Below, in pieces: positions 1 through 9,636 of a stretch of DNA of 64,000 bases. The stretch covers positions 1-64,000 of the forward strand of contig JAFXOV010000044.1 of NCBI GenBank assembly GCA_017528425.1, read 5' to 3'. The notes under the pieces were generated by a model, which was not told where the DNA came from, ran no database searches, and saw only the letters and a program-made list of their open reading frames with translations. The first letter of the stretch is position 1; each line of letters opens with the position of its first letter. The stretch comes from Elusimicrobiota bacterium. GTDB lineage: Bacteria; Elusimicrobiota; Endomicrobiia; Endomicrobiales; Endomicrobiaceae. A program made the position numbers and the translations under genes.

Positions 1-690
1 AATATTCCGTTTACTATATCCAAATAATTATCTTTCAATGTTCCGTCTTCATTTAAAATTAATGAATATATGTAATTATCTTCCCAACCTGATGCTCCGT
101 CCAATCCTTTTACTTCTGATAATGCTGATGCTACCGCTGCGGCTTGTTCCTCTGCTATCTTATCTTCTCTTATTATTCCGTTTACTATATCCAAATAATT
201 ATCTTTCAACGTACCGTCTTCGTTCAAAATTAATGAATATATGTAATTATCATCCCAACCTGATGCTCCGTCCAATCCTTTTACTTCTGATAATGCCGAA
301 GATACTGCTGCGGCTTGTTCCTCTGCTATCTTATCTTCTCTTATTATTCCATTCACTATATCCAAATAATTATCTTTCAATGTTCCGTCTTCGTTCAAAA
401 TTAATGAATATATGTAATTATCATCCCAACCTGACGCGCCGTCCAACCCTTTTACTTCTGATAATGCTGAAGATACTGCAGTTGCTTGTTCTTCCGCTAC
501 CTTATCTTCTCTTATTATTCCGTTTACTATATCTAAATAGTTATCTTTTAATGTACCGTCTTCATTCAAGATTAATGAATATATATAATCATCTTCCCAA
601 CCTGATGTTCCTTCTAAGCCTTTTACTTCTGATAATGCTGAAGATACTGCAGCTGCCTGATCTTCTGCTGTACCTTGTTCTTCCGGTGTT
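1..690 (-). repeat. Tandem 171-bp (57-residue) in-frame repeats
   Basis: Four successive units begin near 7, 178, 349 and 520, an exact 171-nt period, and the array runs off the left edge. Each encodes a segment containing SALSEVKGL, a GW dipeptide, YIYSLILNEDGTLKDNYLDI and IIREDK. Units are nearly identical at DNA level, so the copy number was probably amplified recently. They form the distal part of the giant protein's predicted extracytoplasmic region. Repeat-domain function is not recognised. Confidence 0.93.
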
Positions 691-3600
691 TGTTCTCCTG
701 TTTCTCCCGTTACACCTTCTATAACAGCATCAGTTAAATCTTCCAATGCACTAATACCGGTTGCATCTTCTACTACATCCGTTGCAGCCTCTGTTGCATC
801 TTCAAGAGCACCTGTTTCAGTTGCTCCTTCGGTTGTTCCTTCAGCTTGTTCCTCTTCAGTTGCGGCTTCTTCCTCAGTTATTCCGGGCACTTCTTCTTGT
901 TGTTCTTGTTCTACTTGTTGTTGTTCACCTTCCGCAGGCGTTTCTTCTTGTTGCTCTTGTTCCACTTGTTGTTCTTGACCTTCTGCTACCTGCTGTTCAG
1001 CCGGTTCTTCCTGTCCTTCCTCTGCGGCAGTTTCAGTTCCTTCCCCAACTATACTTTCTCCTATTTCTGCAGCAATATCTGTTACAACTCCGGCTGTAGT
1101 TCCGGTAACATCCGCTGCTGTTTCTGTTGCGGCATCAATAGCTGTTGGAGCTTGTTGTTCTTCTGCTGCCGGTGCTGTTTCTTGTTGCTCTGTCTGTTGT
1201 TCTTGTTGTTCAACTTCTGCCGGTGCTTCTTGCTGTTCTTGTACACCTTCACCGATTGCATCTTCTGCTGTTTCAGATGCAACATCAGCCAAATCTTCTG
1301 CCATATCAAGGCCTGTTGCTGCTTCTACAACATCAACAGCTGCATCTAAAGGTGTTGTTTCTTCCTGGCCAACTGCTTGATCAATAACAGGTTGTTCTGC
1401 TTCTTGCTGTTGTCCTTCACCTGCAGTTTCTTCTTCTGTTTGACCGGCTGTAGTATCAACATAAGCAGGAGTTTCGGCTTCCGCAGGTTGTGCTGCTTCC
1501 TCTTCTCCTCCGCCGCTACCGCCATCTCCACCGGCGGCAACTTCAGCTGCAGGGGCCTCTGCAGGTGCTTCTTGTGCAGGAGCTTCCTCCTGTACAGGTG
1601 CTGCCTCTTCTACAGGAGCTTCTTGTGCAGGAGCTTCCTCTTGTACAGGTGCTGCCTCTTGTGCAGGTGCTTCTTGTGCAGGAGCTTCCTCTTGTACAGG
1701 TGCTGCCTCTTGTGCAGGTGCTTCTTGCGCAGGAGCTTCCTCTTGTACAGGTGCTGCCTCTTGTGCAGGTGCTTCTTGCACAGGAGCCGCTTCTTGTGCA
1801 GGAGCTTCCGCTACCGCTTGCTCTGTTGCAGAAGTTTCTTCTTGTACATTATTTTCAATAACCGTTTCTGCTTCATTTTCTGCTGCAGAAGCAACAGTTG
1901 TTACTCCAAACATTGAAAATATGGCTGTTATTATAATTAATGTTGTTTTTTCAAGTCTTTTATTATCTGATCTTGAAACCAAAGCAATTACTATTACCGA
2001 TACAATAGCAAGCGGTAATATAAGAGCTAAACTGCCAGAGAATAAACCACCGGCTATCAATCCCAATGCAGAAAATAACACCATAGGATTTTCTGTAAAC
2101 AAAGATTTTAATACCATAGCCGGAGCTTTTCTAATTAATCTTCTGTCACCATTGGCATTTCTTATTTCATCTCTAACTCTAAGTATTGCTCCATAAGAAG
2201 TAAACACAAACATTATTCCCATTATAGCAGTACCAAATGTACCTATAGATAAAGCAGCCGCAGCCATAGATGCAAATATTCCCACTGCTGCACCAAAACC
2301 TATAAAAGATGGAGCTAAAGATCTAAACATTCCCTTGGTTTTCTGTTCTACCATTACCTTTCTCGAATATTTTGCAGGAAGAACATTATTAAAAAGATAA
2401 AACAATCCATACACCAATAAAGAGACGCCAACAAAAACAGCTATAGTTAATGGTGCAAAAATAGCTAAAGGAGCACCTATTAATGAAAGAATTCCGGCTG
2501 TAACGATTGTTGAAAGTCCTGCTACAACCAAACCGCTTAATATACCATCGGCTGTCTTTGTAGGAACATCTTTCATATCGGAAACAGCTTTAGAATCGAT
2601 ATCTATACCGCTTTTCTTTGCGCCTGCCTCTACTACTCTTATAACGAGTGCACTTGTTACAAGGCTTACAACAGACATTAAAAGTCCGGCTGCAAAAACT
2701 CCTGCAATAACAGGAGCGGCAAAACCACCTGTGATAAACATAGCAACACCTGCAATAAATGCAAATGCAGGAGCATAAATACCTATCTTACCCATTGTGG
2801 ATGATAACTTGTATAATGAACCTTCTAAAACATTACCTGCTAATTTAAAGTTTCCGGTATTTACAAATTCTGCAGAAATATCTTCAAATCCACCCATCTG
2901 TTGTTTATATGCTTCGTATCTGTCAACTTTAGATCTTCTTAAAAACATATTAAATAAGATAACACCCAAACTGATAACTGCCATAGCAATCAAACCTACA
3001 GGTGTTATACTTGCTATACCGAGCAAAGATACTAAACCTACAGCTCCCGCACCGACAAGAGTCGTGGTTACAATAACAGCACCTTTATTGAGCATCAAAT
3101 CAAAAACTCTTGCTAATATTTTTGATATTGAATTCTTTTCTTTATATAATTTTGTATCAACAACAACATCTTCTATACCTGCTTCTTTGAATACCGCAGC
3201 TAAATCTCTTCTTATTTGTTGATCTTTTCTGGGAATATTATTAGTATATTTTGACGATATTCTGGCTATTGCCGCTTTTTGAGAAGATACCATAGATCTA
3301 AATCTTGATAATATTTTGTTGGAGTACATATCATTTATGGCTCTTTTCTCTGCTTCTATGGAATATTGAACAAAGGAATATTCATTATTAATAGCATCTA
3401 TACTGTCGCCTCTTAATTTTTCTAAGTATTCTCTACCGAGCTGTATATATTGTGCATTCGAAAGTCTTGCGGATTGTCCTTGTTTCTTTTGATACAATTT
3501 ACCCAATTTTATAAGATCTTCATCCGAAAGAGTTCTGTTACCTCTTAACATATTTGAAATCCAATTATCTTTATCCATATATCTGTCTTTAGTAATAACT

Positions 3601-6600
3601 CTTTGGGAATCTATACCGTTATAAACCGATGAAGATCTTTTTTCTCTGTCAACACCCATATCTCTGTCATTTGCCTGAGAATCATCGTTTTGTGCTTTTT
3701 CATCTTCTATGAGAGACAATAAATTTACTAAACCGCTTGTTTCCGTATTGGAATTTCTGTCTCTTCTATAAAAACCTTTATTACTTCTTTTTGCTTCAAC
3801 ATCATTATATAAGTTAGATTGATTCAAATAAGATAAAATTTGCAGTACTTGTAAATCTTCCGAAGCATATTCAAATATATCTTCAAAATCTATTTTAAAT
3901 ACTTCTTTATGACTTTTTCTTTCTTTCATTGCTCTTGCAACAAGAGCTTTTTTATAACTTTCTCTTTGTCCGGCTTCTAAATGCCTTACAAAATTCATAA
4001 CATCAACTTCATCAGCAATATTTTCTATACTATCTTTTAATTCCTGCGTTTCCGATATCTTTGCATCTTTCAAAAGCTCTCTAACCAAGTTTTGGAAGAA
4101 TTTTTTTGTTGCATCCTTTCTTCCTTGTTGGAATCTAACATAAGATCTTAAATCTCTGTCATATTCACTAATTTTATCTGCATCTAAATAATCAACATCC
4201 ATGATTTGTTCTCTTGAACAAATTTTATCCGATGTTGACGGATTTTTAACGGATCTTGTTCCTCTACCTGCCGTTTGATAATCATTTTCTTTTGTTCTTT
4301 GATCATTGGCATCTATTGTAAATACACCTTTTATTCCTTTATACTTCACATCCATACCGGTAGAAGCAATATTTGTTGCTATAGCCAATAACGGTGCATT
4401 TGCTAATTTATCTTTTATCTCTTCAGCATATTCCGCAACATTTATAAGATCTGCTATTCTTACTCCGTTTGCAGCTACCAAATCTTTGGAAGAAGAAACA
4501 ATTCTTACTATTTTTGCAGAATTTTCGTCCAATAAACTTTCTATGTCTTCTATATCTCTTTCATTACCTTTTTTCTTTGCTTCTATTAATCTATTAATCA
4601 AATCGTTATTAGCATCTATTAATTGTTGCAATTCTTTACTGATTTTGGTGCCTTGTTGCATATAACCGTTGTTAACCATTTGAACAAACATTCTTGCATA
4701 ATATTTGTTAACGGCACTTGGTTCCACAAAAATTATACCCGATTGTTCAGGCATTCCGTTTGCATCGGTAAATATTCCAAAATACTTACCAAGTGCTCTA
4801 TGTATAGCAATATCCATTTGTTCTTCTCTTGTTTCAACAAAATCCATATTGTTATTTAGAGCTTTGGTACCACCTGCATTCGCATTATATACTCCAATAC
4901 CTTGAGCTTGTGCTAAGTTTTCTGCAGCTTCTTCCGAACCTGTAAAACCATGTACACTTCTTGCTTTAGCTCTTAAGAAAGATACACCTGTATCACTTGC
5001 TGTTGTTTTTGTTGCTACGGTATACTTAAAATCCGAAGGAAGAAGGCCATTGGATGAAGCAACTCTTTCTACGGCACCATGCATACCATTACCAAACTTA
5101 ACACTCGGATTTATGTTATTGCTGTTTTTTTCACGAACACCAATCTGAACGTTATACTCTACACCATTTATAACAACTTTTGTTTTATAATTTGTTCTGT
5201 CTATTGTTGCAACTATTTTCTTCGTATCCGTTTTATCACAGAAAAGAATCTTGTCACCATCTACTCTAACAACATAATAATCATTGGTTTTTTTATCTAC
5301 GGCTATAACATCATAATCTGTTTCTAATCTTTGTTTATAACGGGCACTAACAGCATCTTCTACTCTTTCGCTAAATTCGTTGAAAGTTATATTTAAACCG
5401 GCAAATCTTTCATCTTTAATCAGCTCGGAATATATTTTTTCCAAGCCTCTTCTTTTGCTGTCTTTGATTTGTCCGCTTAATTTATCAAACCATGAACTGT
5501 CTATAACCTTATCTTCGCCAACTAACTCATCCGCGATATAACTTACTAAAGGTTCCAATTCCATTGCTCTTTCGGATTCTCCCGAAGAAGTCGATAAGTT
5601 ACTGTTTTCTCTAACCAACTGTGTTTCATCTATAAATATATCAAAAGGAACTGTTTTTCTTTTTCCGTTCTCCAATTTTTCCAACAAATATTCGGAAACA
5701 TCCTTCGCGGTATTGTTACCTTGTATATCCCAAGTGAAACCGGCAAATTCTCCGCAAATTATACCTGCTGTTGAATAAACCTCTTGTTTTGATACATTTC
5801 TTTTTTCAAACTGAACTTCACCGTCTTTTTTAACTATATTACCATTCTTATCTCTCTTAACGGTGATAAAATATCCTGTCTTTTGGCTTTGATTTACAAA
5901 ACCAATCAATGTCCCGTTTGCAGCTCTTTCTCTCAATTCTTGCGGCAATGTTGCTATAATTTCCGGCGCAGAGAAAAACATTGCCAATGTTTCCATTGTT
6001 TCTTGTATAAGTTCAGGAGTTTTTGATGTGAATAATATCTTACCTAACTCTTCCAATGCTTTATTATCCAACATTTCCTGATTATTTAGAATTTGTTTCC
6101 ATATAGCTATTGCAGCACCTAATGTTTTACCTCCGGATGTACCCAATATTGCAACCATACCTTCAGGGTTAGCTAATTGTTCTGCAAATTTTATCTGTGC
6201 TAAAGATTGGTCGGAAGATTTGTCATATGCAGGAATTATATCTCTCTTAACAACCTTTTCCAAAATACTAAGCTGTTCTTCCGTAAACCTTTCCGTATAT
6301 TTCTTTTCTTGTCCTTTTTTTGTTGCTCTTGCAGCTTTTTCTCTTGTTGTAAATATAGATTGTATATATCTTCTTAAATCACCTAAACTTACTACTACTT
6401 CTTCGAGCCAAGGAACTTTATGAATAATTTCTTTTACAAACTTTAAAGCTCCGCTCGGATATGCAAAATTCAAGTGAGCAATTTCATGTTTAATAAAAGT
6501 ATCTAACATTCTTTTGTTTTTAACATTTCCGCTTTCCATAAAGGCTTTTAACATACCAACATTAACATGCAATATTTTTTCACTCGCATATGCATTAAGT

Positions 6601-8987
6601 TCATCTTCGTTTTCTATATCATATATATCAAAATCTTTTTGACCCGCTTCTTTTTCCTCTTGAGAAAGAGCTTGACCGTTAGCTGCTCTTTCTGCTATTG
6701 AGAACAACTCTCCTGTTGTACCATCTGCATCAAACTTAACTTTAGTTTCGGCTTCTTCAATACTTGCACAACCCAAAGCTTCAAGCAATGCCTTTTGAGT
6801 GCCTTCCGGCAATTGATAAAACATTGTTGTAAATGTTTCAAAATCAGTACCGTCCGATTCTGCCATTTTTGATTTAGCAATTTTTTTAGCAGTTTCCAAA
6901 GCCTCTTTTAAAGCGGCTTTCTGATTAACAAGATTTAATGTATTTGCTCCGAAGAAAACACCAACCGTTACTACAAGCGGGAAAAAGCCAAATGGAATAA
7001 AGAAAAGAGAGAAAGCACTAATACCGGCTATTGCTGCTGCCCATCTGAGTGCAAGCTTTACACTTCCAACTGATTTTTGCATACCGGTTGCAGGTCCTGA
7101 ATCAAAATCATTCCATTTGTCTGCATTAACATCATAAATCAATGTTTTTTGATTAACTGTTGCTATGAAAGTTTTTGCTGTTTCATCATATGTGATATTA
7201 ATATTCTTGCCTGTCTCTTGACTGATATATTCTGATATTTGCTGTAAATCTTTAATATCTTTTAAAGCTTCTATAAGACCTTTTATGGCACCGGAATCAT
7301 CTAAACCTAAGGCTTGAGACATGTTCAATGCTGCCAATGCTTGGAAAGAAATTTTTGCCTGTTCTTGAGCTATTTTATAATATGTTTCTTCTGCTACTTT
7401 TGTATCACCCGTTACATTAGGAGTTATAACTATGTTCGTTATACCTGCTCTGGACAACATAGCAGCCATTTCTTGTGTATGGAAACCACCGGTTACGGTT
7501 ACGTAAACTTCCTTTGCCTGTTGCAAAGAATTCATTGTTTTTTGAAGTTCATCTTTCCCTTCAACAACACCTTCTATTTTGTTGCCATCCAACACATCTC
7601 TCATATTGTCTATAAAATAATGGTTTCTTTCGAAGTTTATTTTATAGAATGTATCTGACATTTGTTCATAGTCACTCAAATCAACAATTTCTCTGTTATC
7701 TATGTATTTTACCCATACTTGTTTAAATCTGTCTATGTTTTGTTGATAATATTTGCAATCGTCTGTTGTTATTTTACCGGTTAAATAATCCTGATAATAT
7801 CTTACAAAACTACTTAAGAAAACAACATCTTCTTCAGCTTTATTTTCTGAAAATCTGTCATTAATTTCATCTTTAAAATTTTGCTCTTCTTTAATTAATT
7901 CCAACGGGTTTATTGCTTGGCTTAATTCTATATATGCAAAGAATTTTTCAAGTTCTCTAAAATTGCCGGATAAATCCAAATTGTATTGTCTTGAAAGTTT
8001 TATCATGTATCCGTACAACTTATCCATCTGAGAAAAATTCTTAGTTTCGGATAATAACATTTTGTATGCATTGTAAGGTAAACTTTCCTTCAATTTAACT
8101 ACAAACATTTGCAATTCTTGTGTTGTTTTTTGATAGTTAATTTCTTTTTGTTTTTCCAACAAAGTTAAGTACATTGATAAATTCGGATACATATCAATAT
8201 CAACAGCTAATTTTTCGGCATGTTTTTTCATCAATGCAAAATATTTGTTTGCCTCTATCGTTCCCGAAACATATCCTGCAGACAATTCTTCTATTTTTTT
8301 CTGTTGTCTGTTGTAATATTGTTCTTGTAACTGTTTAACGGTATCTTTTATTGAATCGATATGAAGAGTTATTGTTTCCTGGTTATCTATTAATGCACCG
8401 AATCTCTTTAAGTTATCGAAATAAGCTTCCTTATTTTCCAAACCTTTTATTATTTCGGTTTTACCTTTTGAAGCCGAGAAATATTCGGCACCGGTAAGTC
8501 TTCCGTTTTCCAACAATTTGTTCATTACGGCATTTTTAATATTATCATCTTTAGCTACCGTAAGCCACTTTGTGCTAACTTGTCCGTAAGCACCTTCGAG
8601 ATAAACATTTTTAACACCATACTTTTCATCAAATAACGATATTATGTTATTAATATTTCTTTGAACTTCCGGATGGCTATGCAAATCTTGAATATTAATG
8701 ACAACCGTATCACTGTTACGATAATCTGCCGATGTTATCTTACCGTAACTGTAAGGAAGATCAAAATCTTCAAAAACTTGTTTAAATTGTTCCGTAGCTC
8801 TGTTGTTTTCCAATAATCCGGCAACAGCTTGTCCATAAACAGCCGTTAACAAGAAGCAGTTAACAACTATTATTGCTGTTACTTTCATTGCATTCAACGA
8901 AAGAACCCAATCTTTCGTTGCAATACACGCCCCCGCAAGAGTTTCTTTTTTTATAAACCTCTTAAAAAAGTTTTTGATTATGTTCAT
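1..8987 (-). CDS. Giant membrane protein with SecA-like ATPase, HExxH motif and 57-aa repeats (3' end beyond window)
   Basis: The frame is open from the ATG at 8987 (AAGGAG just upstream) to the left edge, about 2995 codons, so the C-terminus is missing. Visible order: a 33-residue charged leader and hydrophobic segment (about 34-56); a region with IQDLHSHPEVQ, VYLEGAYG and GGFHTQE that resembles the TraB/ChaN-like fold (about 60-560, tentative); a hydrophobic stretch (640-680) that could be one or two TM helices; the zinc-protease motif HEIAH at 834-838; a SecA-like SF2 motor with Walker A GTSGGKT (K954), DETQ (D1120), a HGFTGS motif, NIASTGMD (about 1540) and QTAGRGTRS (about 1570). A multi-TM bundle follows (about 1955-2365), ending in a signal-peptidase-like VASAA, then a Q/E/A/P-rich stalk and tandem 57-residue repeats. 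No known family spans the whole chain. It is last in an operon with the two preceding minus-strand genes. The motor assignment rests on motifs; function is unknown. Confidence 0.85.
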   Translation of the reverse strand, partial: MNIIKNFFKRFIKKETLAGACIATKDWVLSLNAMKVTAIIVVNCFLLTAVYGQAVAGLLENNRATEQFKQVFEDFDLPYSYGKITSADYRNSDTVVINIQDLHSHPEVQRNINNIISLFDEKYGVKNVYLEGAYGQVSTKWLTVAKDDNIKNAVMNKLLENGRLTGAEYFSASKGKTEIIKGLENKEAYFDNLKRFGALIDNQETITLHIDSIKDTVKQLQEQYYNRQQKKIEELSAGYVSGTIEANKYFALMKKHAEKLAVDIDMYPNLSMYLTLLEKQKEINYQKTTQELQMFVVKLKESLPYNAYKMLLSETKNFSQMDKLYGYMIKLSRQYNLDLSGNFRELEKFFAYIELSQAINPLELIKEEQNFKDEINDRFSENKAEEDVVFLSSFVRYYQDYLTGKITTDDCKYYQQNIDRFKQVWVKYIDNREIVDLSDYEQMSDTFYKINFERNHYFIDNMRDVLDGNKIEGVVEGKDELQKTMNSLQQAKEVYVTVTGGFHTQEMAAMLSRAGITNIVITPNVTGDTKVAEETYYKIAQEQAKISFQALAALNMSQALGLDDSGAIKGLIEALKDIKDLQQISEYISQETGKNINITYDETAKTFIATVNQKTLIYDVNADKWNDFDSGPATGMQKSVGSVKLALRWAAAIAGISAFSLFFIPFGFFPLVVTVGVFFGANTLNLVNQKAALKEALETAKKIAKSKMAESDGTDFETFTTMFYQLPEGTQKALLEALGCASIEEAETKVKFDADGTTGELFSIAERAANGQALSQEEKEAGQKDFDIYDIENEDELNAYASEKILHVNVGMLKAFMESGNVKNKRMLDTFIKHEIAHLNFAYPSGALKFVKEIIHKVPWLEEVVVSLGDLRRYIQSIFTTREKAARATKKGQEKKYTERFTEEQLSILEKVVKRDIIPAYDKSSDQSLAQIKFAEQLANPEGMVAILGTSGGKTLGAAIAIWKQILNNQEMLDNKALEELGKILFTSKTPELIQETMETLAMFFSAPEIIATLPQELRERAANGTLIGFVNQSQKTGYFITVKRDKNGNIVKKDGEVQFEKRNVSKQEVYSTAGIICGEFAGFTWDIQGNNTAKDVSEYLLEKLENGKRKTVPFDIFIDETQLVRENSNLSTSSGESERAMELEPLVSYIADELVGEDKVIDSSWFDKLSGQIKDSKRRGLEKIYSELIKDERFAGLNITFNEFSERVEDAVSARYKQRLETDYDVIAVDKKTNDYYVVRVDGDKILFCDKTDTKKIVATIDRTNYKTKVVINGVEYNVQIGVREKNSNNINPSVKFGNGMHGAVERVASSNGLLPSDFKYTVATKTTASDTGVSFLRAKARSVHGFTGSEEAAENLAQAQGIGVYNANAGGTKALNNNMDFVETREEQMDIAIHRALGKYFGIFTDANGMPEQSGIIFVEPSAVNKYYARMFVQMVNNGYMQQGTKISKELQQLIDANNDLINRLIEAKKKGNERDIEDIESLLDENSAKIVRIVSSSKDLVAANGVRIADLINVAEYAEEIKDKLANAPLLAIATNIASTGMDVKYKGIKGVFTIDANDQRTKENDYQTAGRGTRSVKNPSTSDKICSREQIMDVDYLDADKISEYDRDLRSYVRFQQGRKDATKKFFQNLVRELLKDAKISETQELKDSIENIADEVDVMNFVRHLEAGQRESYKKALVARAMKERKSHKEVFKIDFEDIFEYASEDLQVLQILSYLNQSNLYNDVEAKRSNKGFYRRDRNSNTETSGLVNLLSLIEDEKAQNDDSQANDRDMGVDREKRSSSVYNGIDSQRVITKDRYMDKDNWISNMLRGNRTLSDEDLIKLGKLYQKKQGQSARLSNAQYIQLGREYLEKLRGDSIDAINNEYSFVQYSIEAEKRAINDMYSNKILSRFRSMVSSQKAAIARISSKYTNNIPRKDQQIRRDLAAVFKEAGIEDVVVDTKLYKEKNSISKILARVFDLMLNKGAVIVTTTLVGAGAVGLVSLLGIASITPVGLIAMAVISLGVILFNMFLRRSKVDRYEAYKQQMGGFEDISAEFVNTGNFKLAGNVLEGSLYKLSSTMGKIGIYAPAFAFIAGVAMFITGGFAAPVIAGVFAAGLLMSVVSLVTSALVIRVVEAGAKKSGIDIDSKAVSDMKDVPTKTADGILSGLVVAGLSTIVTAGILSLIGAPLAIFAPLTIAVFVGVSLLVYGLFYLFNNVLPAKYSRKVMVEQKTKGMFRSLAPSFIGFGAAVGIFASMAAAALSIGTFGTAIMGIMFVFTSYGAILRVRDEIRNANGDRRLIRKAPAMVLKSLFTENPMVLFSALGLIAGGLFSGSLALILPLAIVSVIVIALVSRSDNKRLEKTTLIIITAIFSMFGVTTVASAAENEAETVIENNVQEETSATEQAVAEAPAQEAAPVQEAPAQEAAPVQEEAPAQEAPAQEAAPVQEEAPAQEAPAQEAAPVQEEAPAQEAPVEEAAPVQEEAPAQEAPAEAPAAEVAAGGDGGSGGGEEEAAQPAEAETPAYVDTTAGQTEEETAGEGQQQEAEQPVIDQAVGQEETTPLDAAVDVVEAATGLDMAEDLADVASETAEDAIGEGVQEQQEAPAEVEQQEQQTEQQETAPAAEEQQAPTAIDAATETAADVTGTTAGVVTDIAAEIGESIVGEGTETAAEEGQEEPAEQQVAEGQEQQVEQEQQEETPAEGEQQQVEQEQQEEVPGITEEEAATEEEQAEGTTEGATETGALEDATEAATDVVEDATGISALEDLTDAVIEGVTGETGEQTPEEQGTAEDQAAAVSSALSEVKGLEGTSGWEDDYIYSLILNEDGTLKDNYLDIVNGIIREDKVAEEQATAVSSALSEVKGLDGASGWDDNYIYSLILNEDGTLKDNYLDIVNGIIREDKIAEEQAAAVSSALSEVKGLDGASGWDDNYIYSLILNEDGTLKDNYLDIVNGIIREDKIAEEQAAAVASALSEVKGLDGASGWEDNYIYSLILNEDGTLKDNYLDIVNGI
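1550..1815 (-). repeat. 60-bp Ala/Pro/Gln/Glu repeats in the stalk
   Basis: A short pattern coding for APAQEA and APVQEE alternates with a 60-nt period over about five units. It is the most regular part of a larger low-complexity Gln/Glu/Ala/Pro/Thr region (about 700-1860), typical of an extended spacer between a membrane domain and a surface domain. Such repeats are prone to slippage, so unit number may vary between strains or assemblies. Confidence 0.85.
1860..3120 (-). other. Multi-TM bundle within giant protein 1
   Basis: About eight to ten long hydrophobic segments, rich in Gly, Ala, Val, Ile and Phe, lie between the helicase-like motor and the stalk. The last (IIITAIFSMFGVTTVASAA) ends in small residues like a signal-peptidase site and is followed at once by the acidic stalk. 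I infer that the motor side is cytosolic and the stalk side extracytoplasmic. Confidence 0.7.
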
Positions 8988-9023
8988 ACTTTCTCCTTGT
9001 TTTTGTGCTATAAACACAAAAAC

Positions 9024-9051
9024 AGCCCGGCTTATCTACATAAGCCGAGCT
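9024..9051 (-). terminator. Terminator-like hairpin between small TM gene and giant gene 1
   Basis: A 12-bp stem with one mismatch (24-35 pairing with 40-51 of the 9000s) closes a 4-nt loop and is followed on the minus strand by GTTTTTGTGTTT. The TAG stop of the small gene (9036-9038) lies in the loop and its last codons form one stem arm. The giant gene starts 37 nt further on, so transcripts must read through, or initiate inside the small gene. Confidence 0.8.
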
Positions 9052-9614
9052 AAATTATTATTTTTTATTGTTAATATAATATTATCGTTACCAACATTCC
9101 TTCTTGTAAGTAATATTGCTAATAATAACATCATCATAAAACCAAATAATAGAGCATTCTCAATACACACAAATTCATAGTTTCTAAAATAACAGAAATC
9201 TCTTGATTTCTTTATTTTTCCAACTAACATTGATGTGTTTATGGCTTTTGCTGTTTTTACTACCTGCGACAAAGAAATAACGTTCGGCAATATCGAATAT
9301 CCGAAAGATGCTTTAGCGGAATTGGAATCTTTTGCAGCATTGTTTTTATCTTGGCTCTTTACGGGAGCTATCGGAGTTTCCGCTTCGGTATTTACAAACA
9401 TTTTAGAAATGACATTCATTGGCAAAGTAGAAATATAGAAAAATTGAACAAGCAATGTATCCGCAGATATCTTAGCCGTTTCTATTAAAGAAAAATCGGT
9501 TTTTATCTCGATAACACATACAGAGCTTATCAACATAAAAAAAGCTATCACACAAGAAAAAAACTTGTGCAACAAACCAACATTAAAAATAATGTTTCTT
9601 GCCTTTTTTTCCAT
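9036..9614 (-). CDS. Small two-TM protein paired with giant gene 1
   Basis: A 192-residue protein of unrecognised family. It has a hydrophobic N-terminal segment (about 14-35), a polar middle with a TEAETPIAP-containing, Lys/Asn/Ser-rich linker, and a C-terminal TM helix (about 151-172) followed by a basic RR tail. The start at 9614 has an AAGAGA Shine-Dalgarno-like sequence. It lies 22 nt after the YD-repeat gene and directly before giant gene 1. The same size, two-TM layout, linker motif (TGAEAPIS) and 3' hairpin recur in the protein at 46823-47413, which also precedes a giant gene. I infer a partner, anchor or assembly factor for the giant protein; there is no direct evidence for mechanism. 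Confidence 0.8.
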   Translation of the reverse strand: MEKKARNIIFNVGLLHKFFSCVIAFFMLISSVCVIEIKTDFSLIETAKISADTLLVQFFYISTLPMNVISKMFVNTEAETPIAPVKSQDKNNAAKDSNSAKASFGYSILPNVISLSQVVKTAKAINTSMLVGKIKKSRDFCYFRNYEFVCIENALLFGFMMMLLLAILLTRRNVGNDNIILTIKNNNLARLM

Positions 9615-9636
9615 AATATCTCTTTTAAATTATAGG

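Noticed and set aside
1-690. Evenly spaced repeats as a possible CRISPR array
   Set aside because: Units are 171 bp, contiguous and in frame with the giant gene; there are no unique spacers and no cas genes.
38-1916. Leu-rich plus-strand open frames over the low-complexity stalk
   Set aside because: They are reverse-strand readings of Gln/Glu/Ala codons, overlap one another in different frames and lack start signals.
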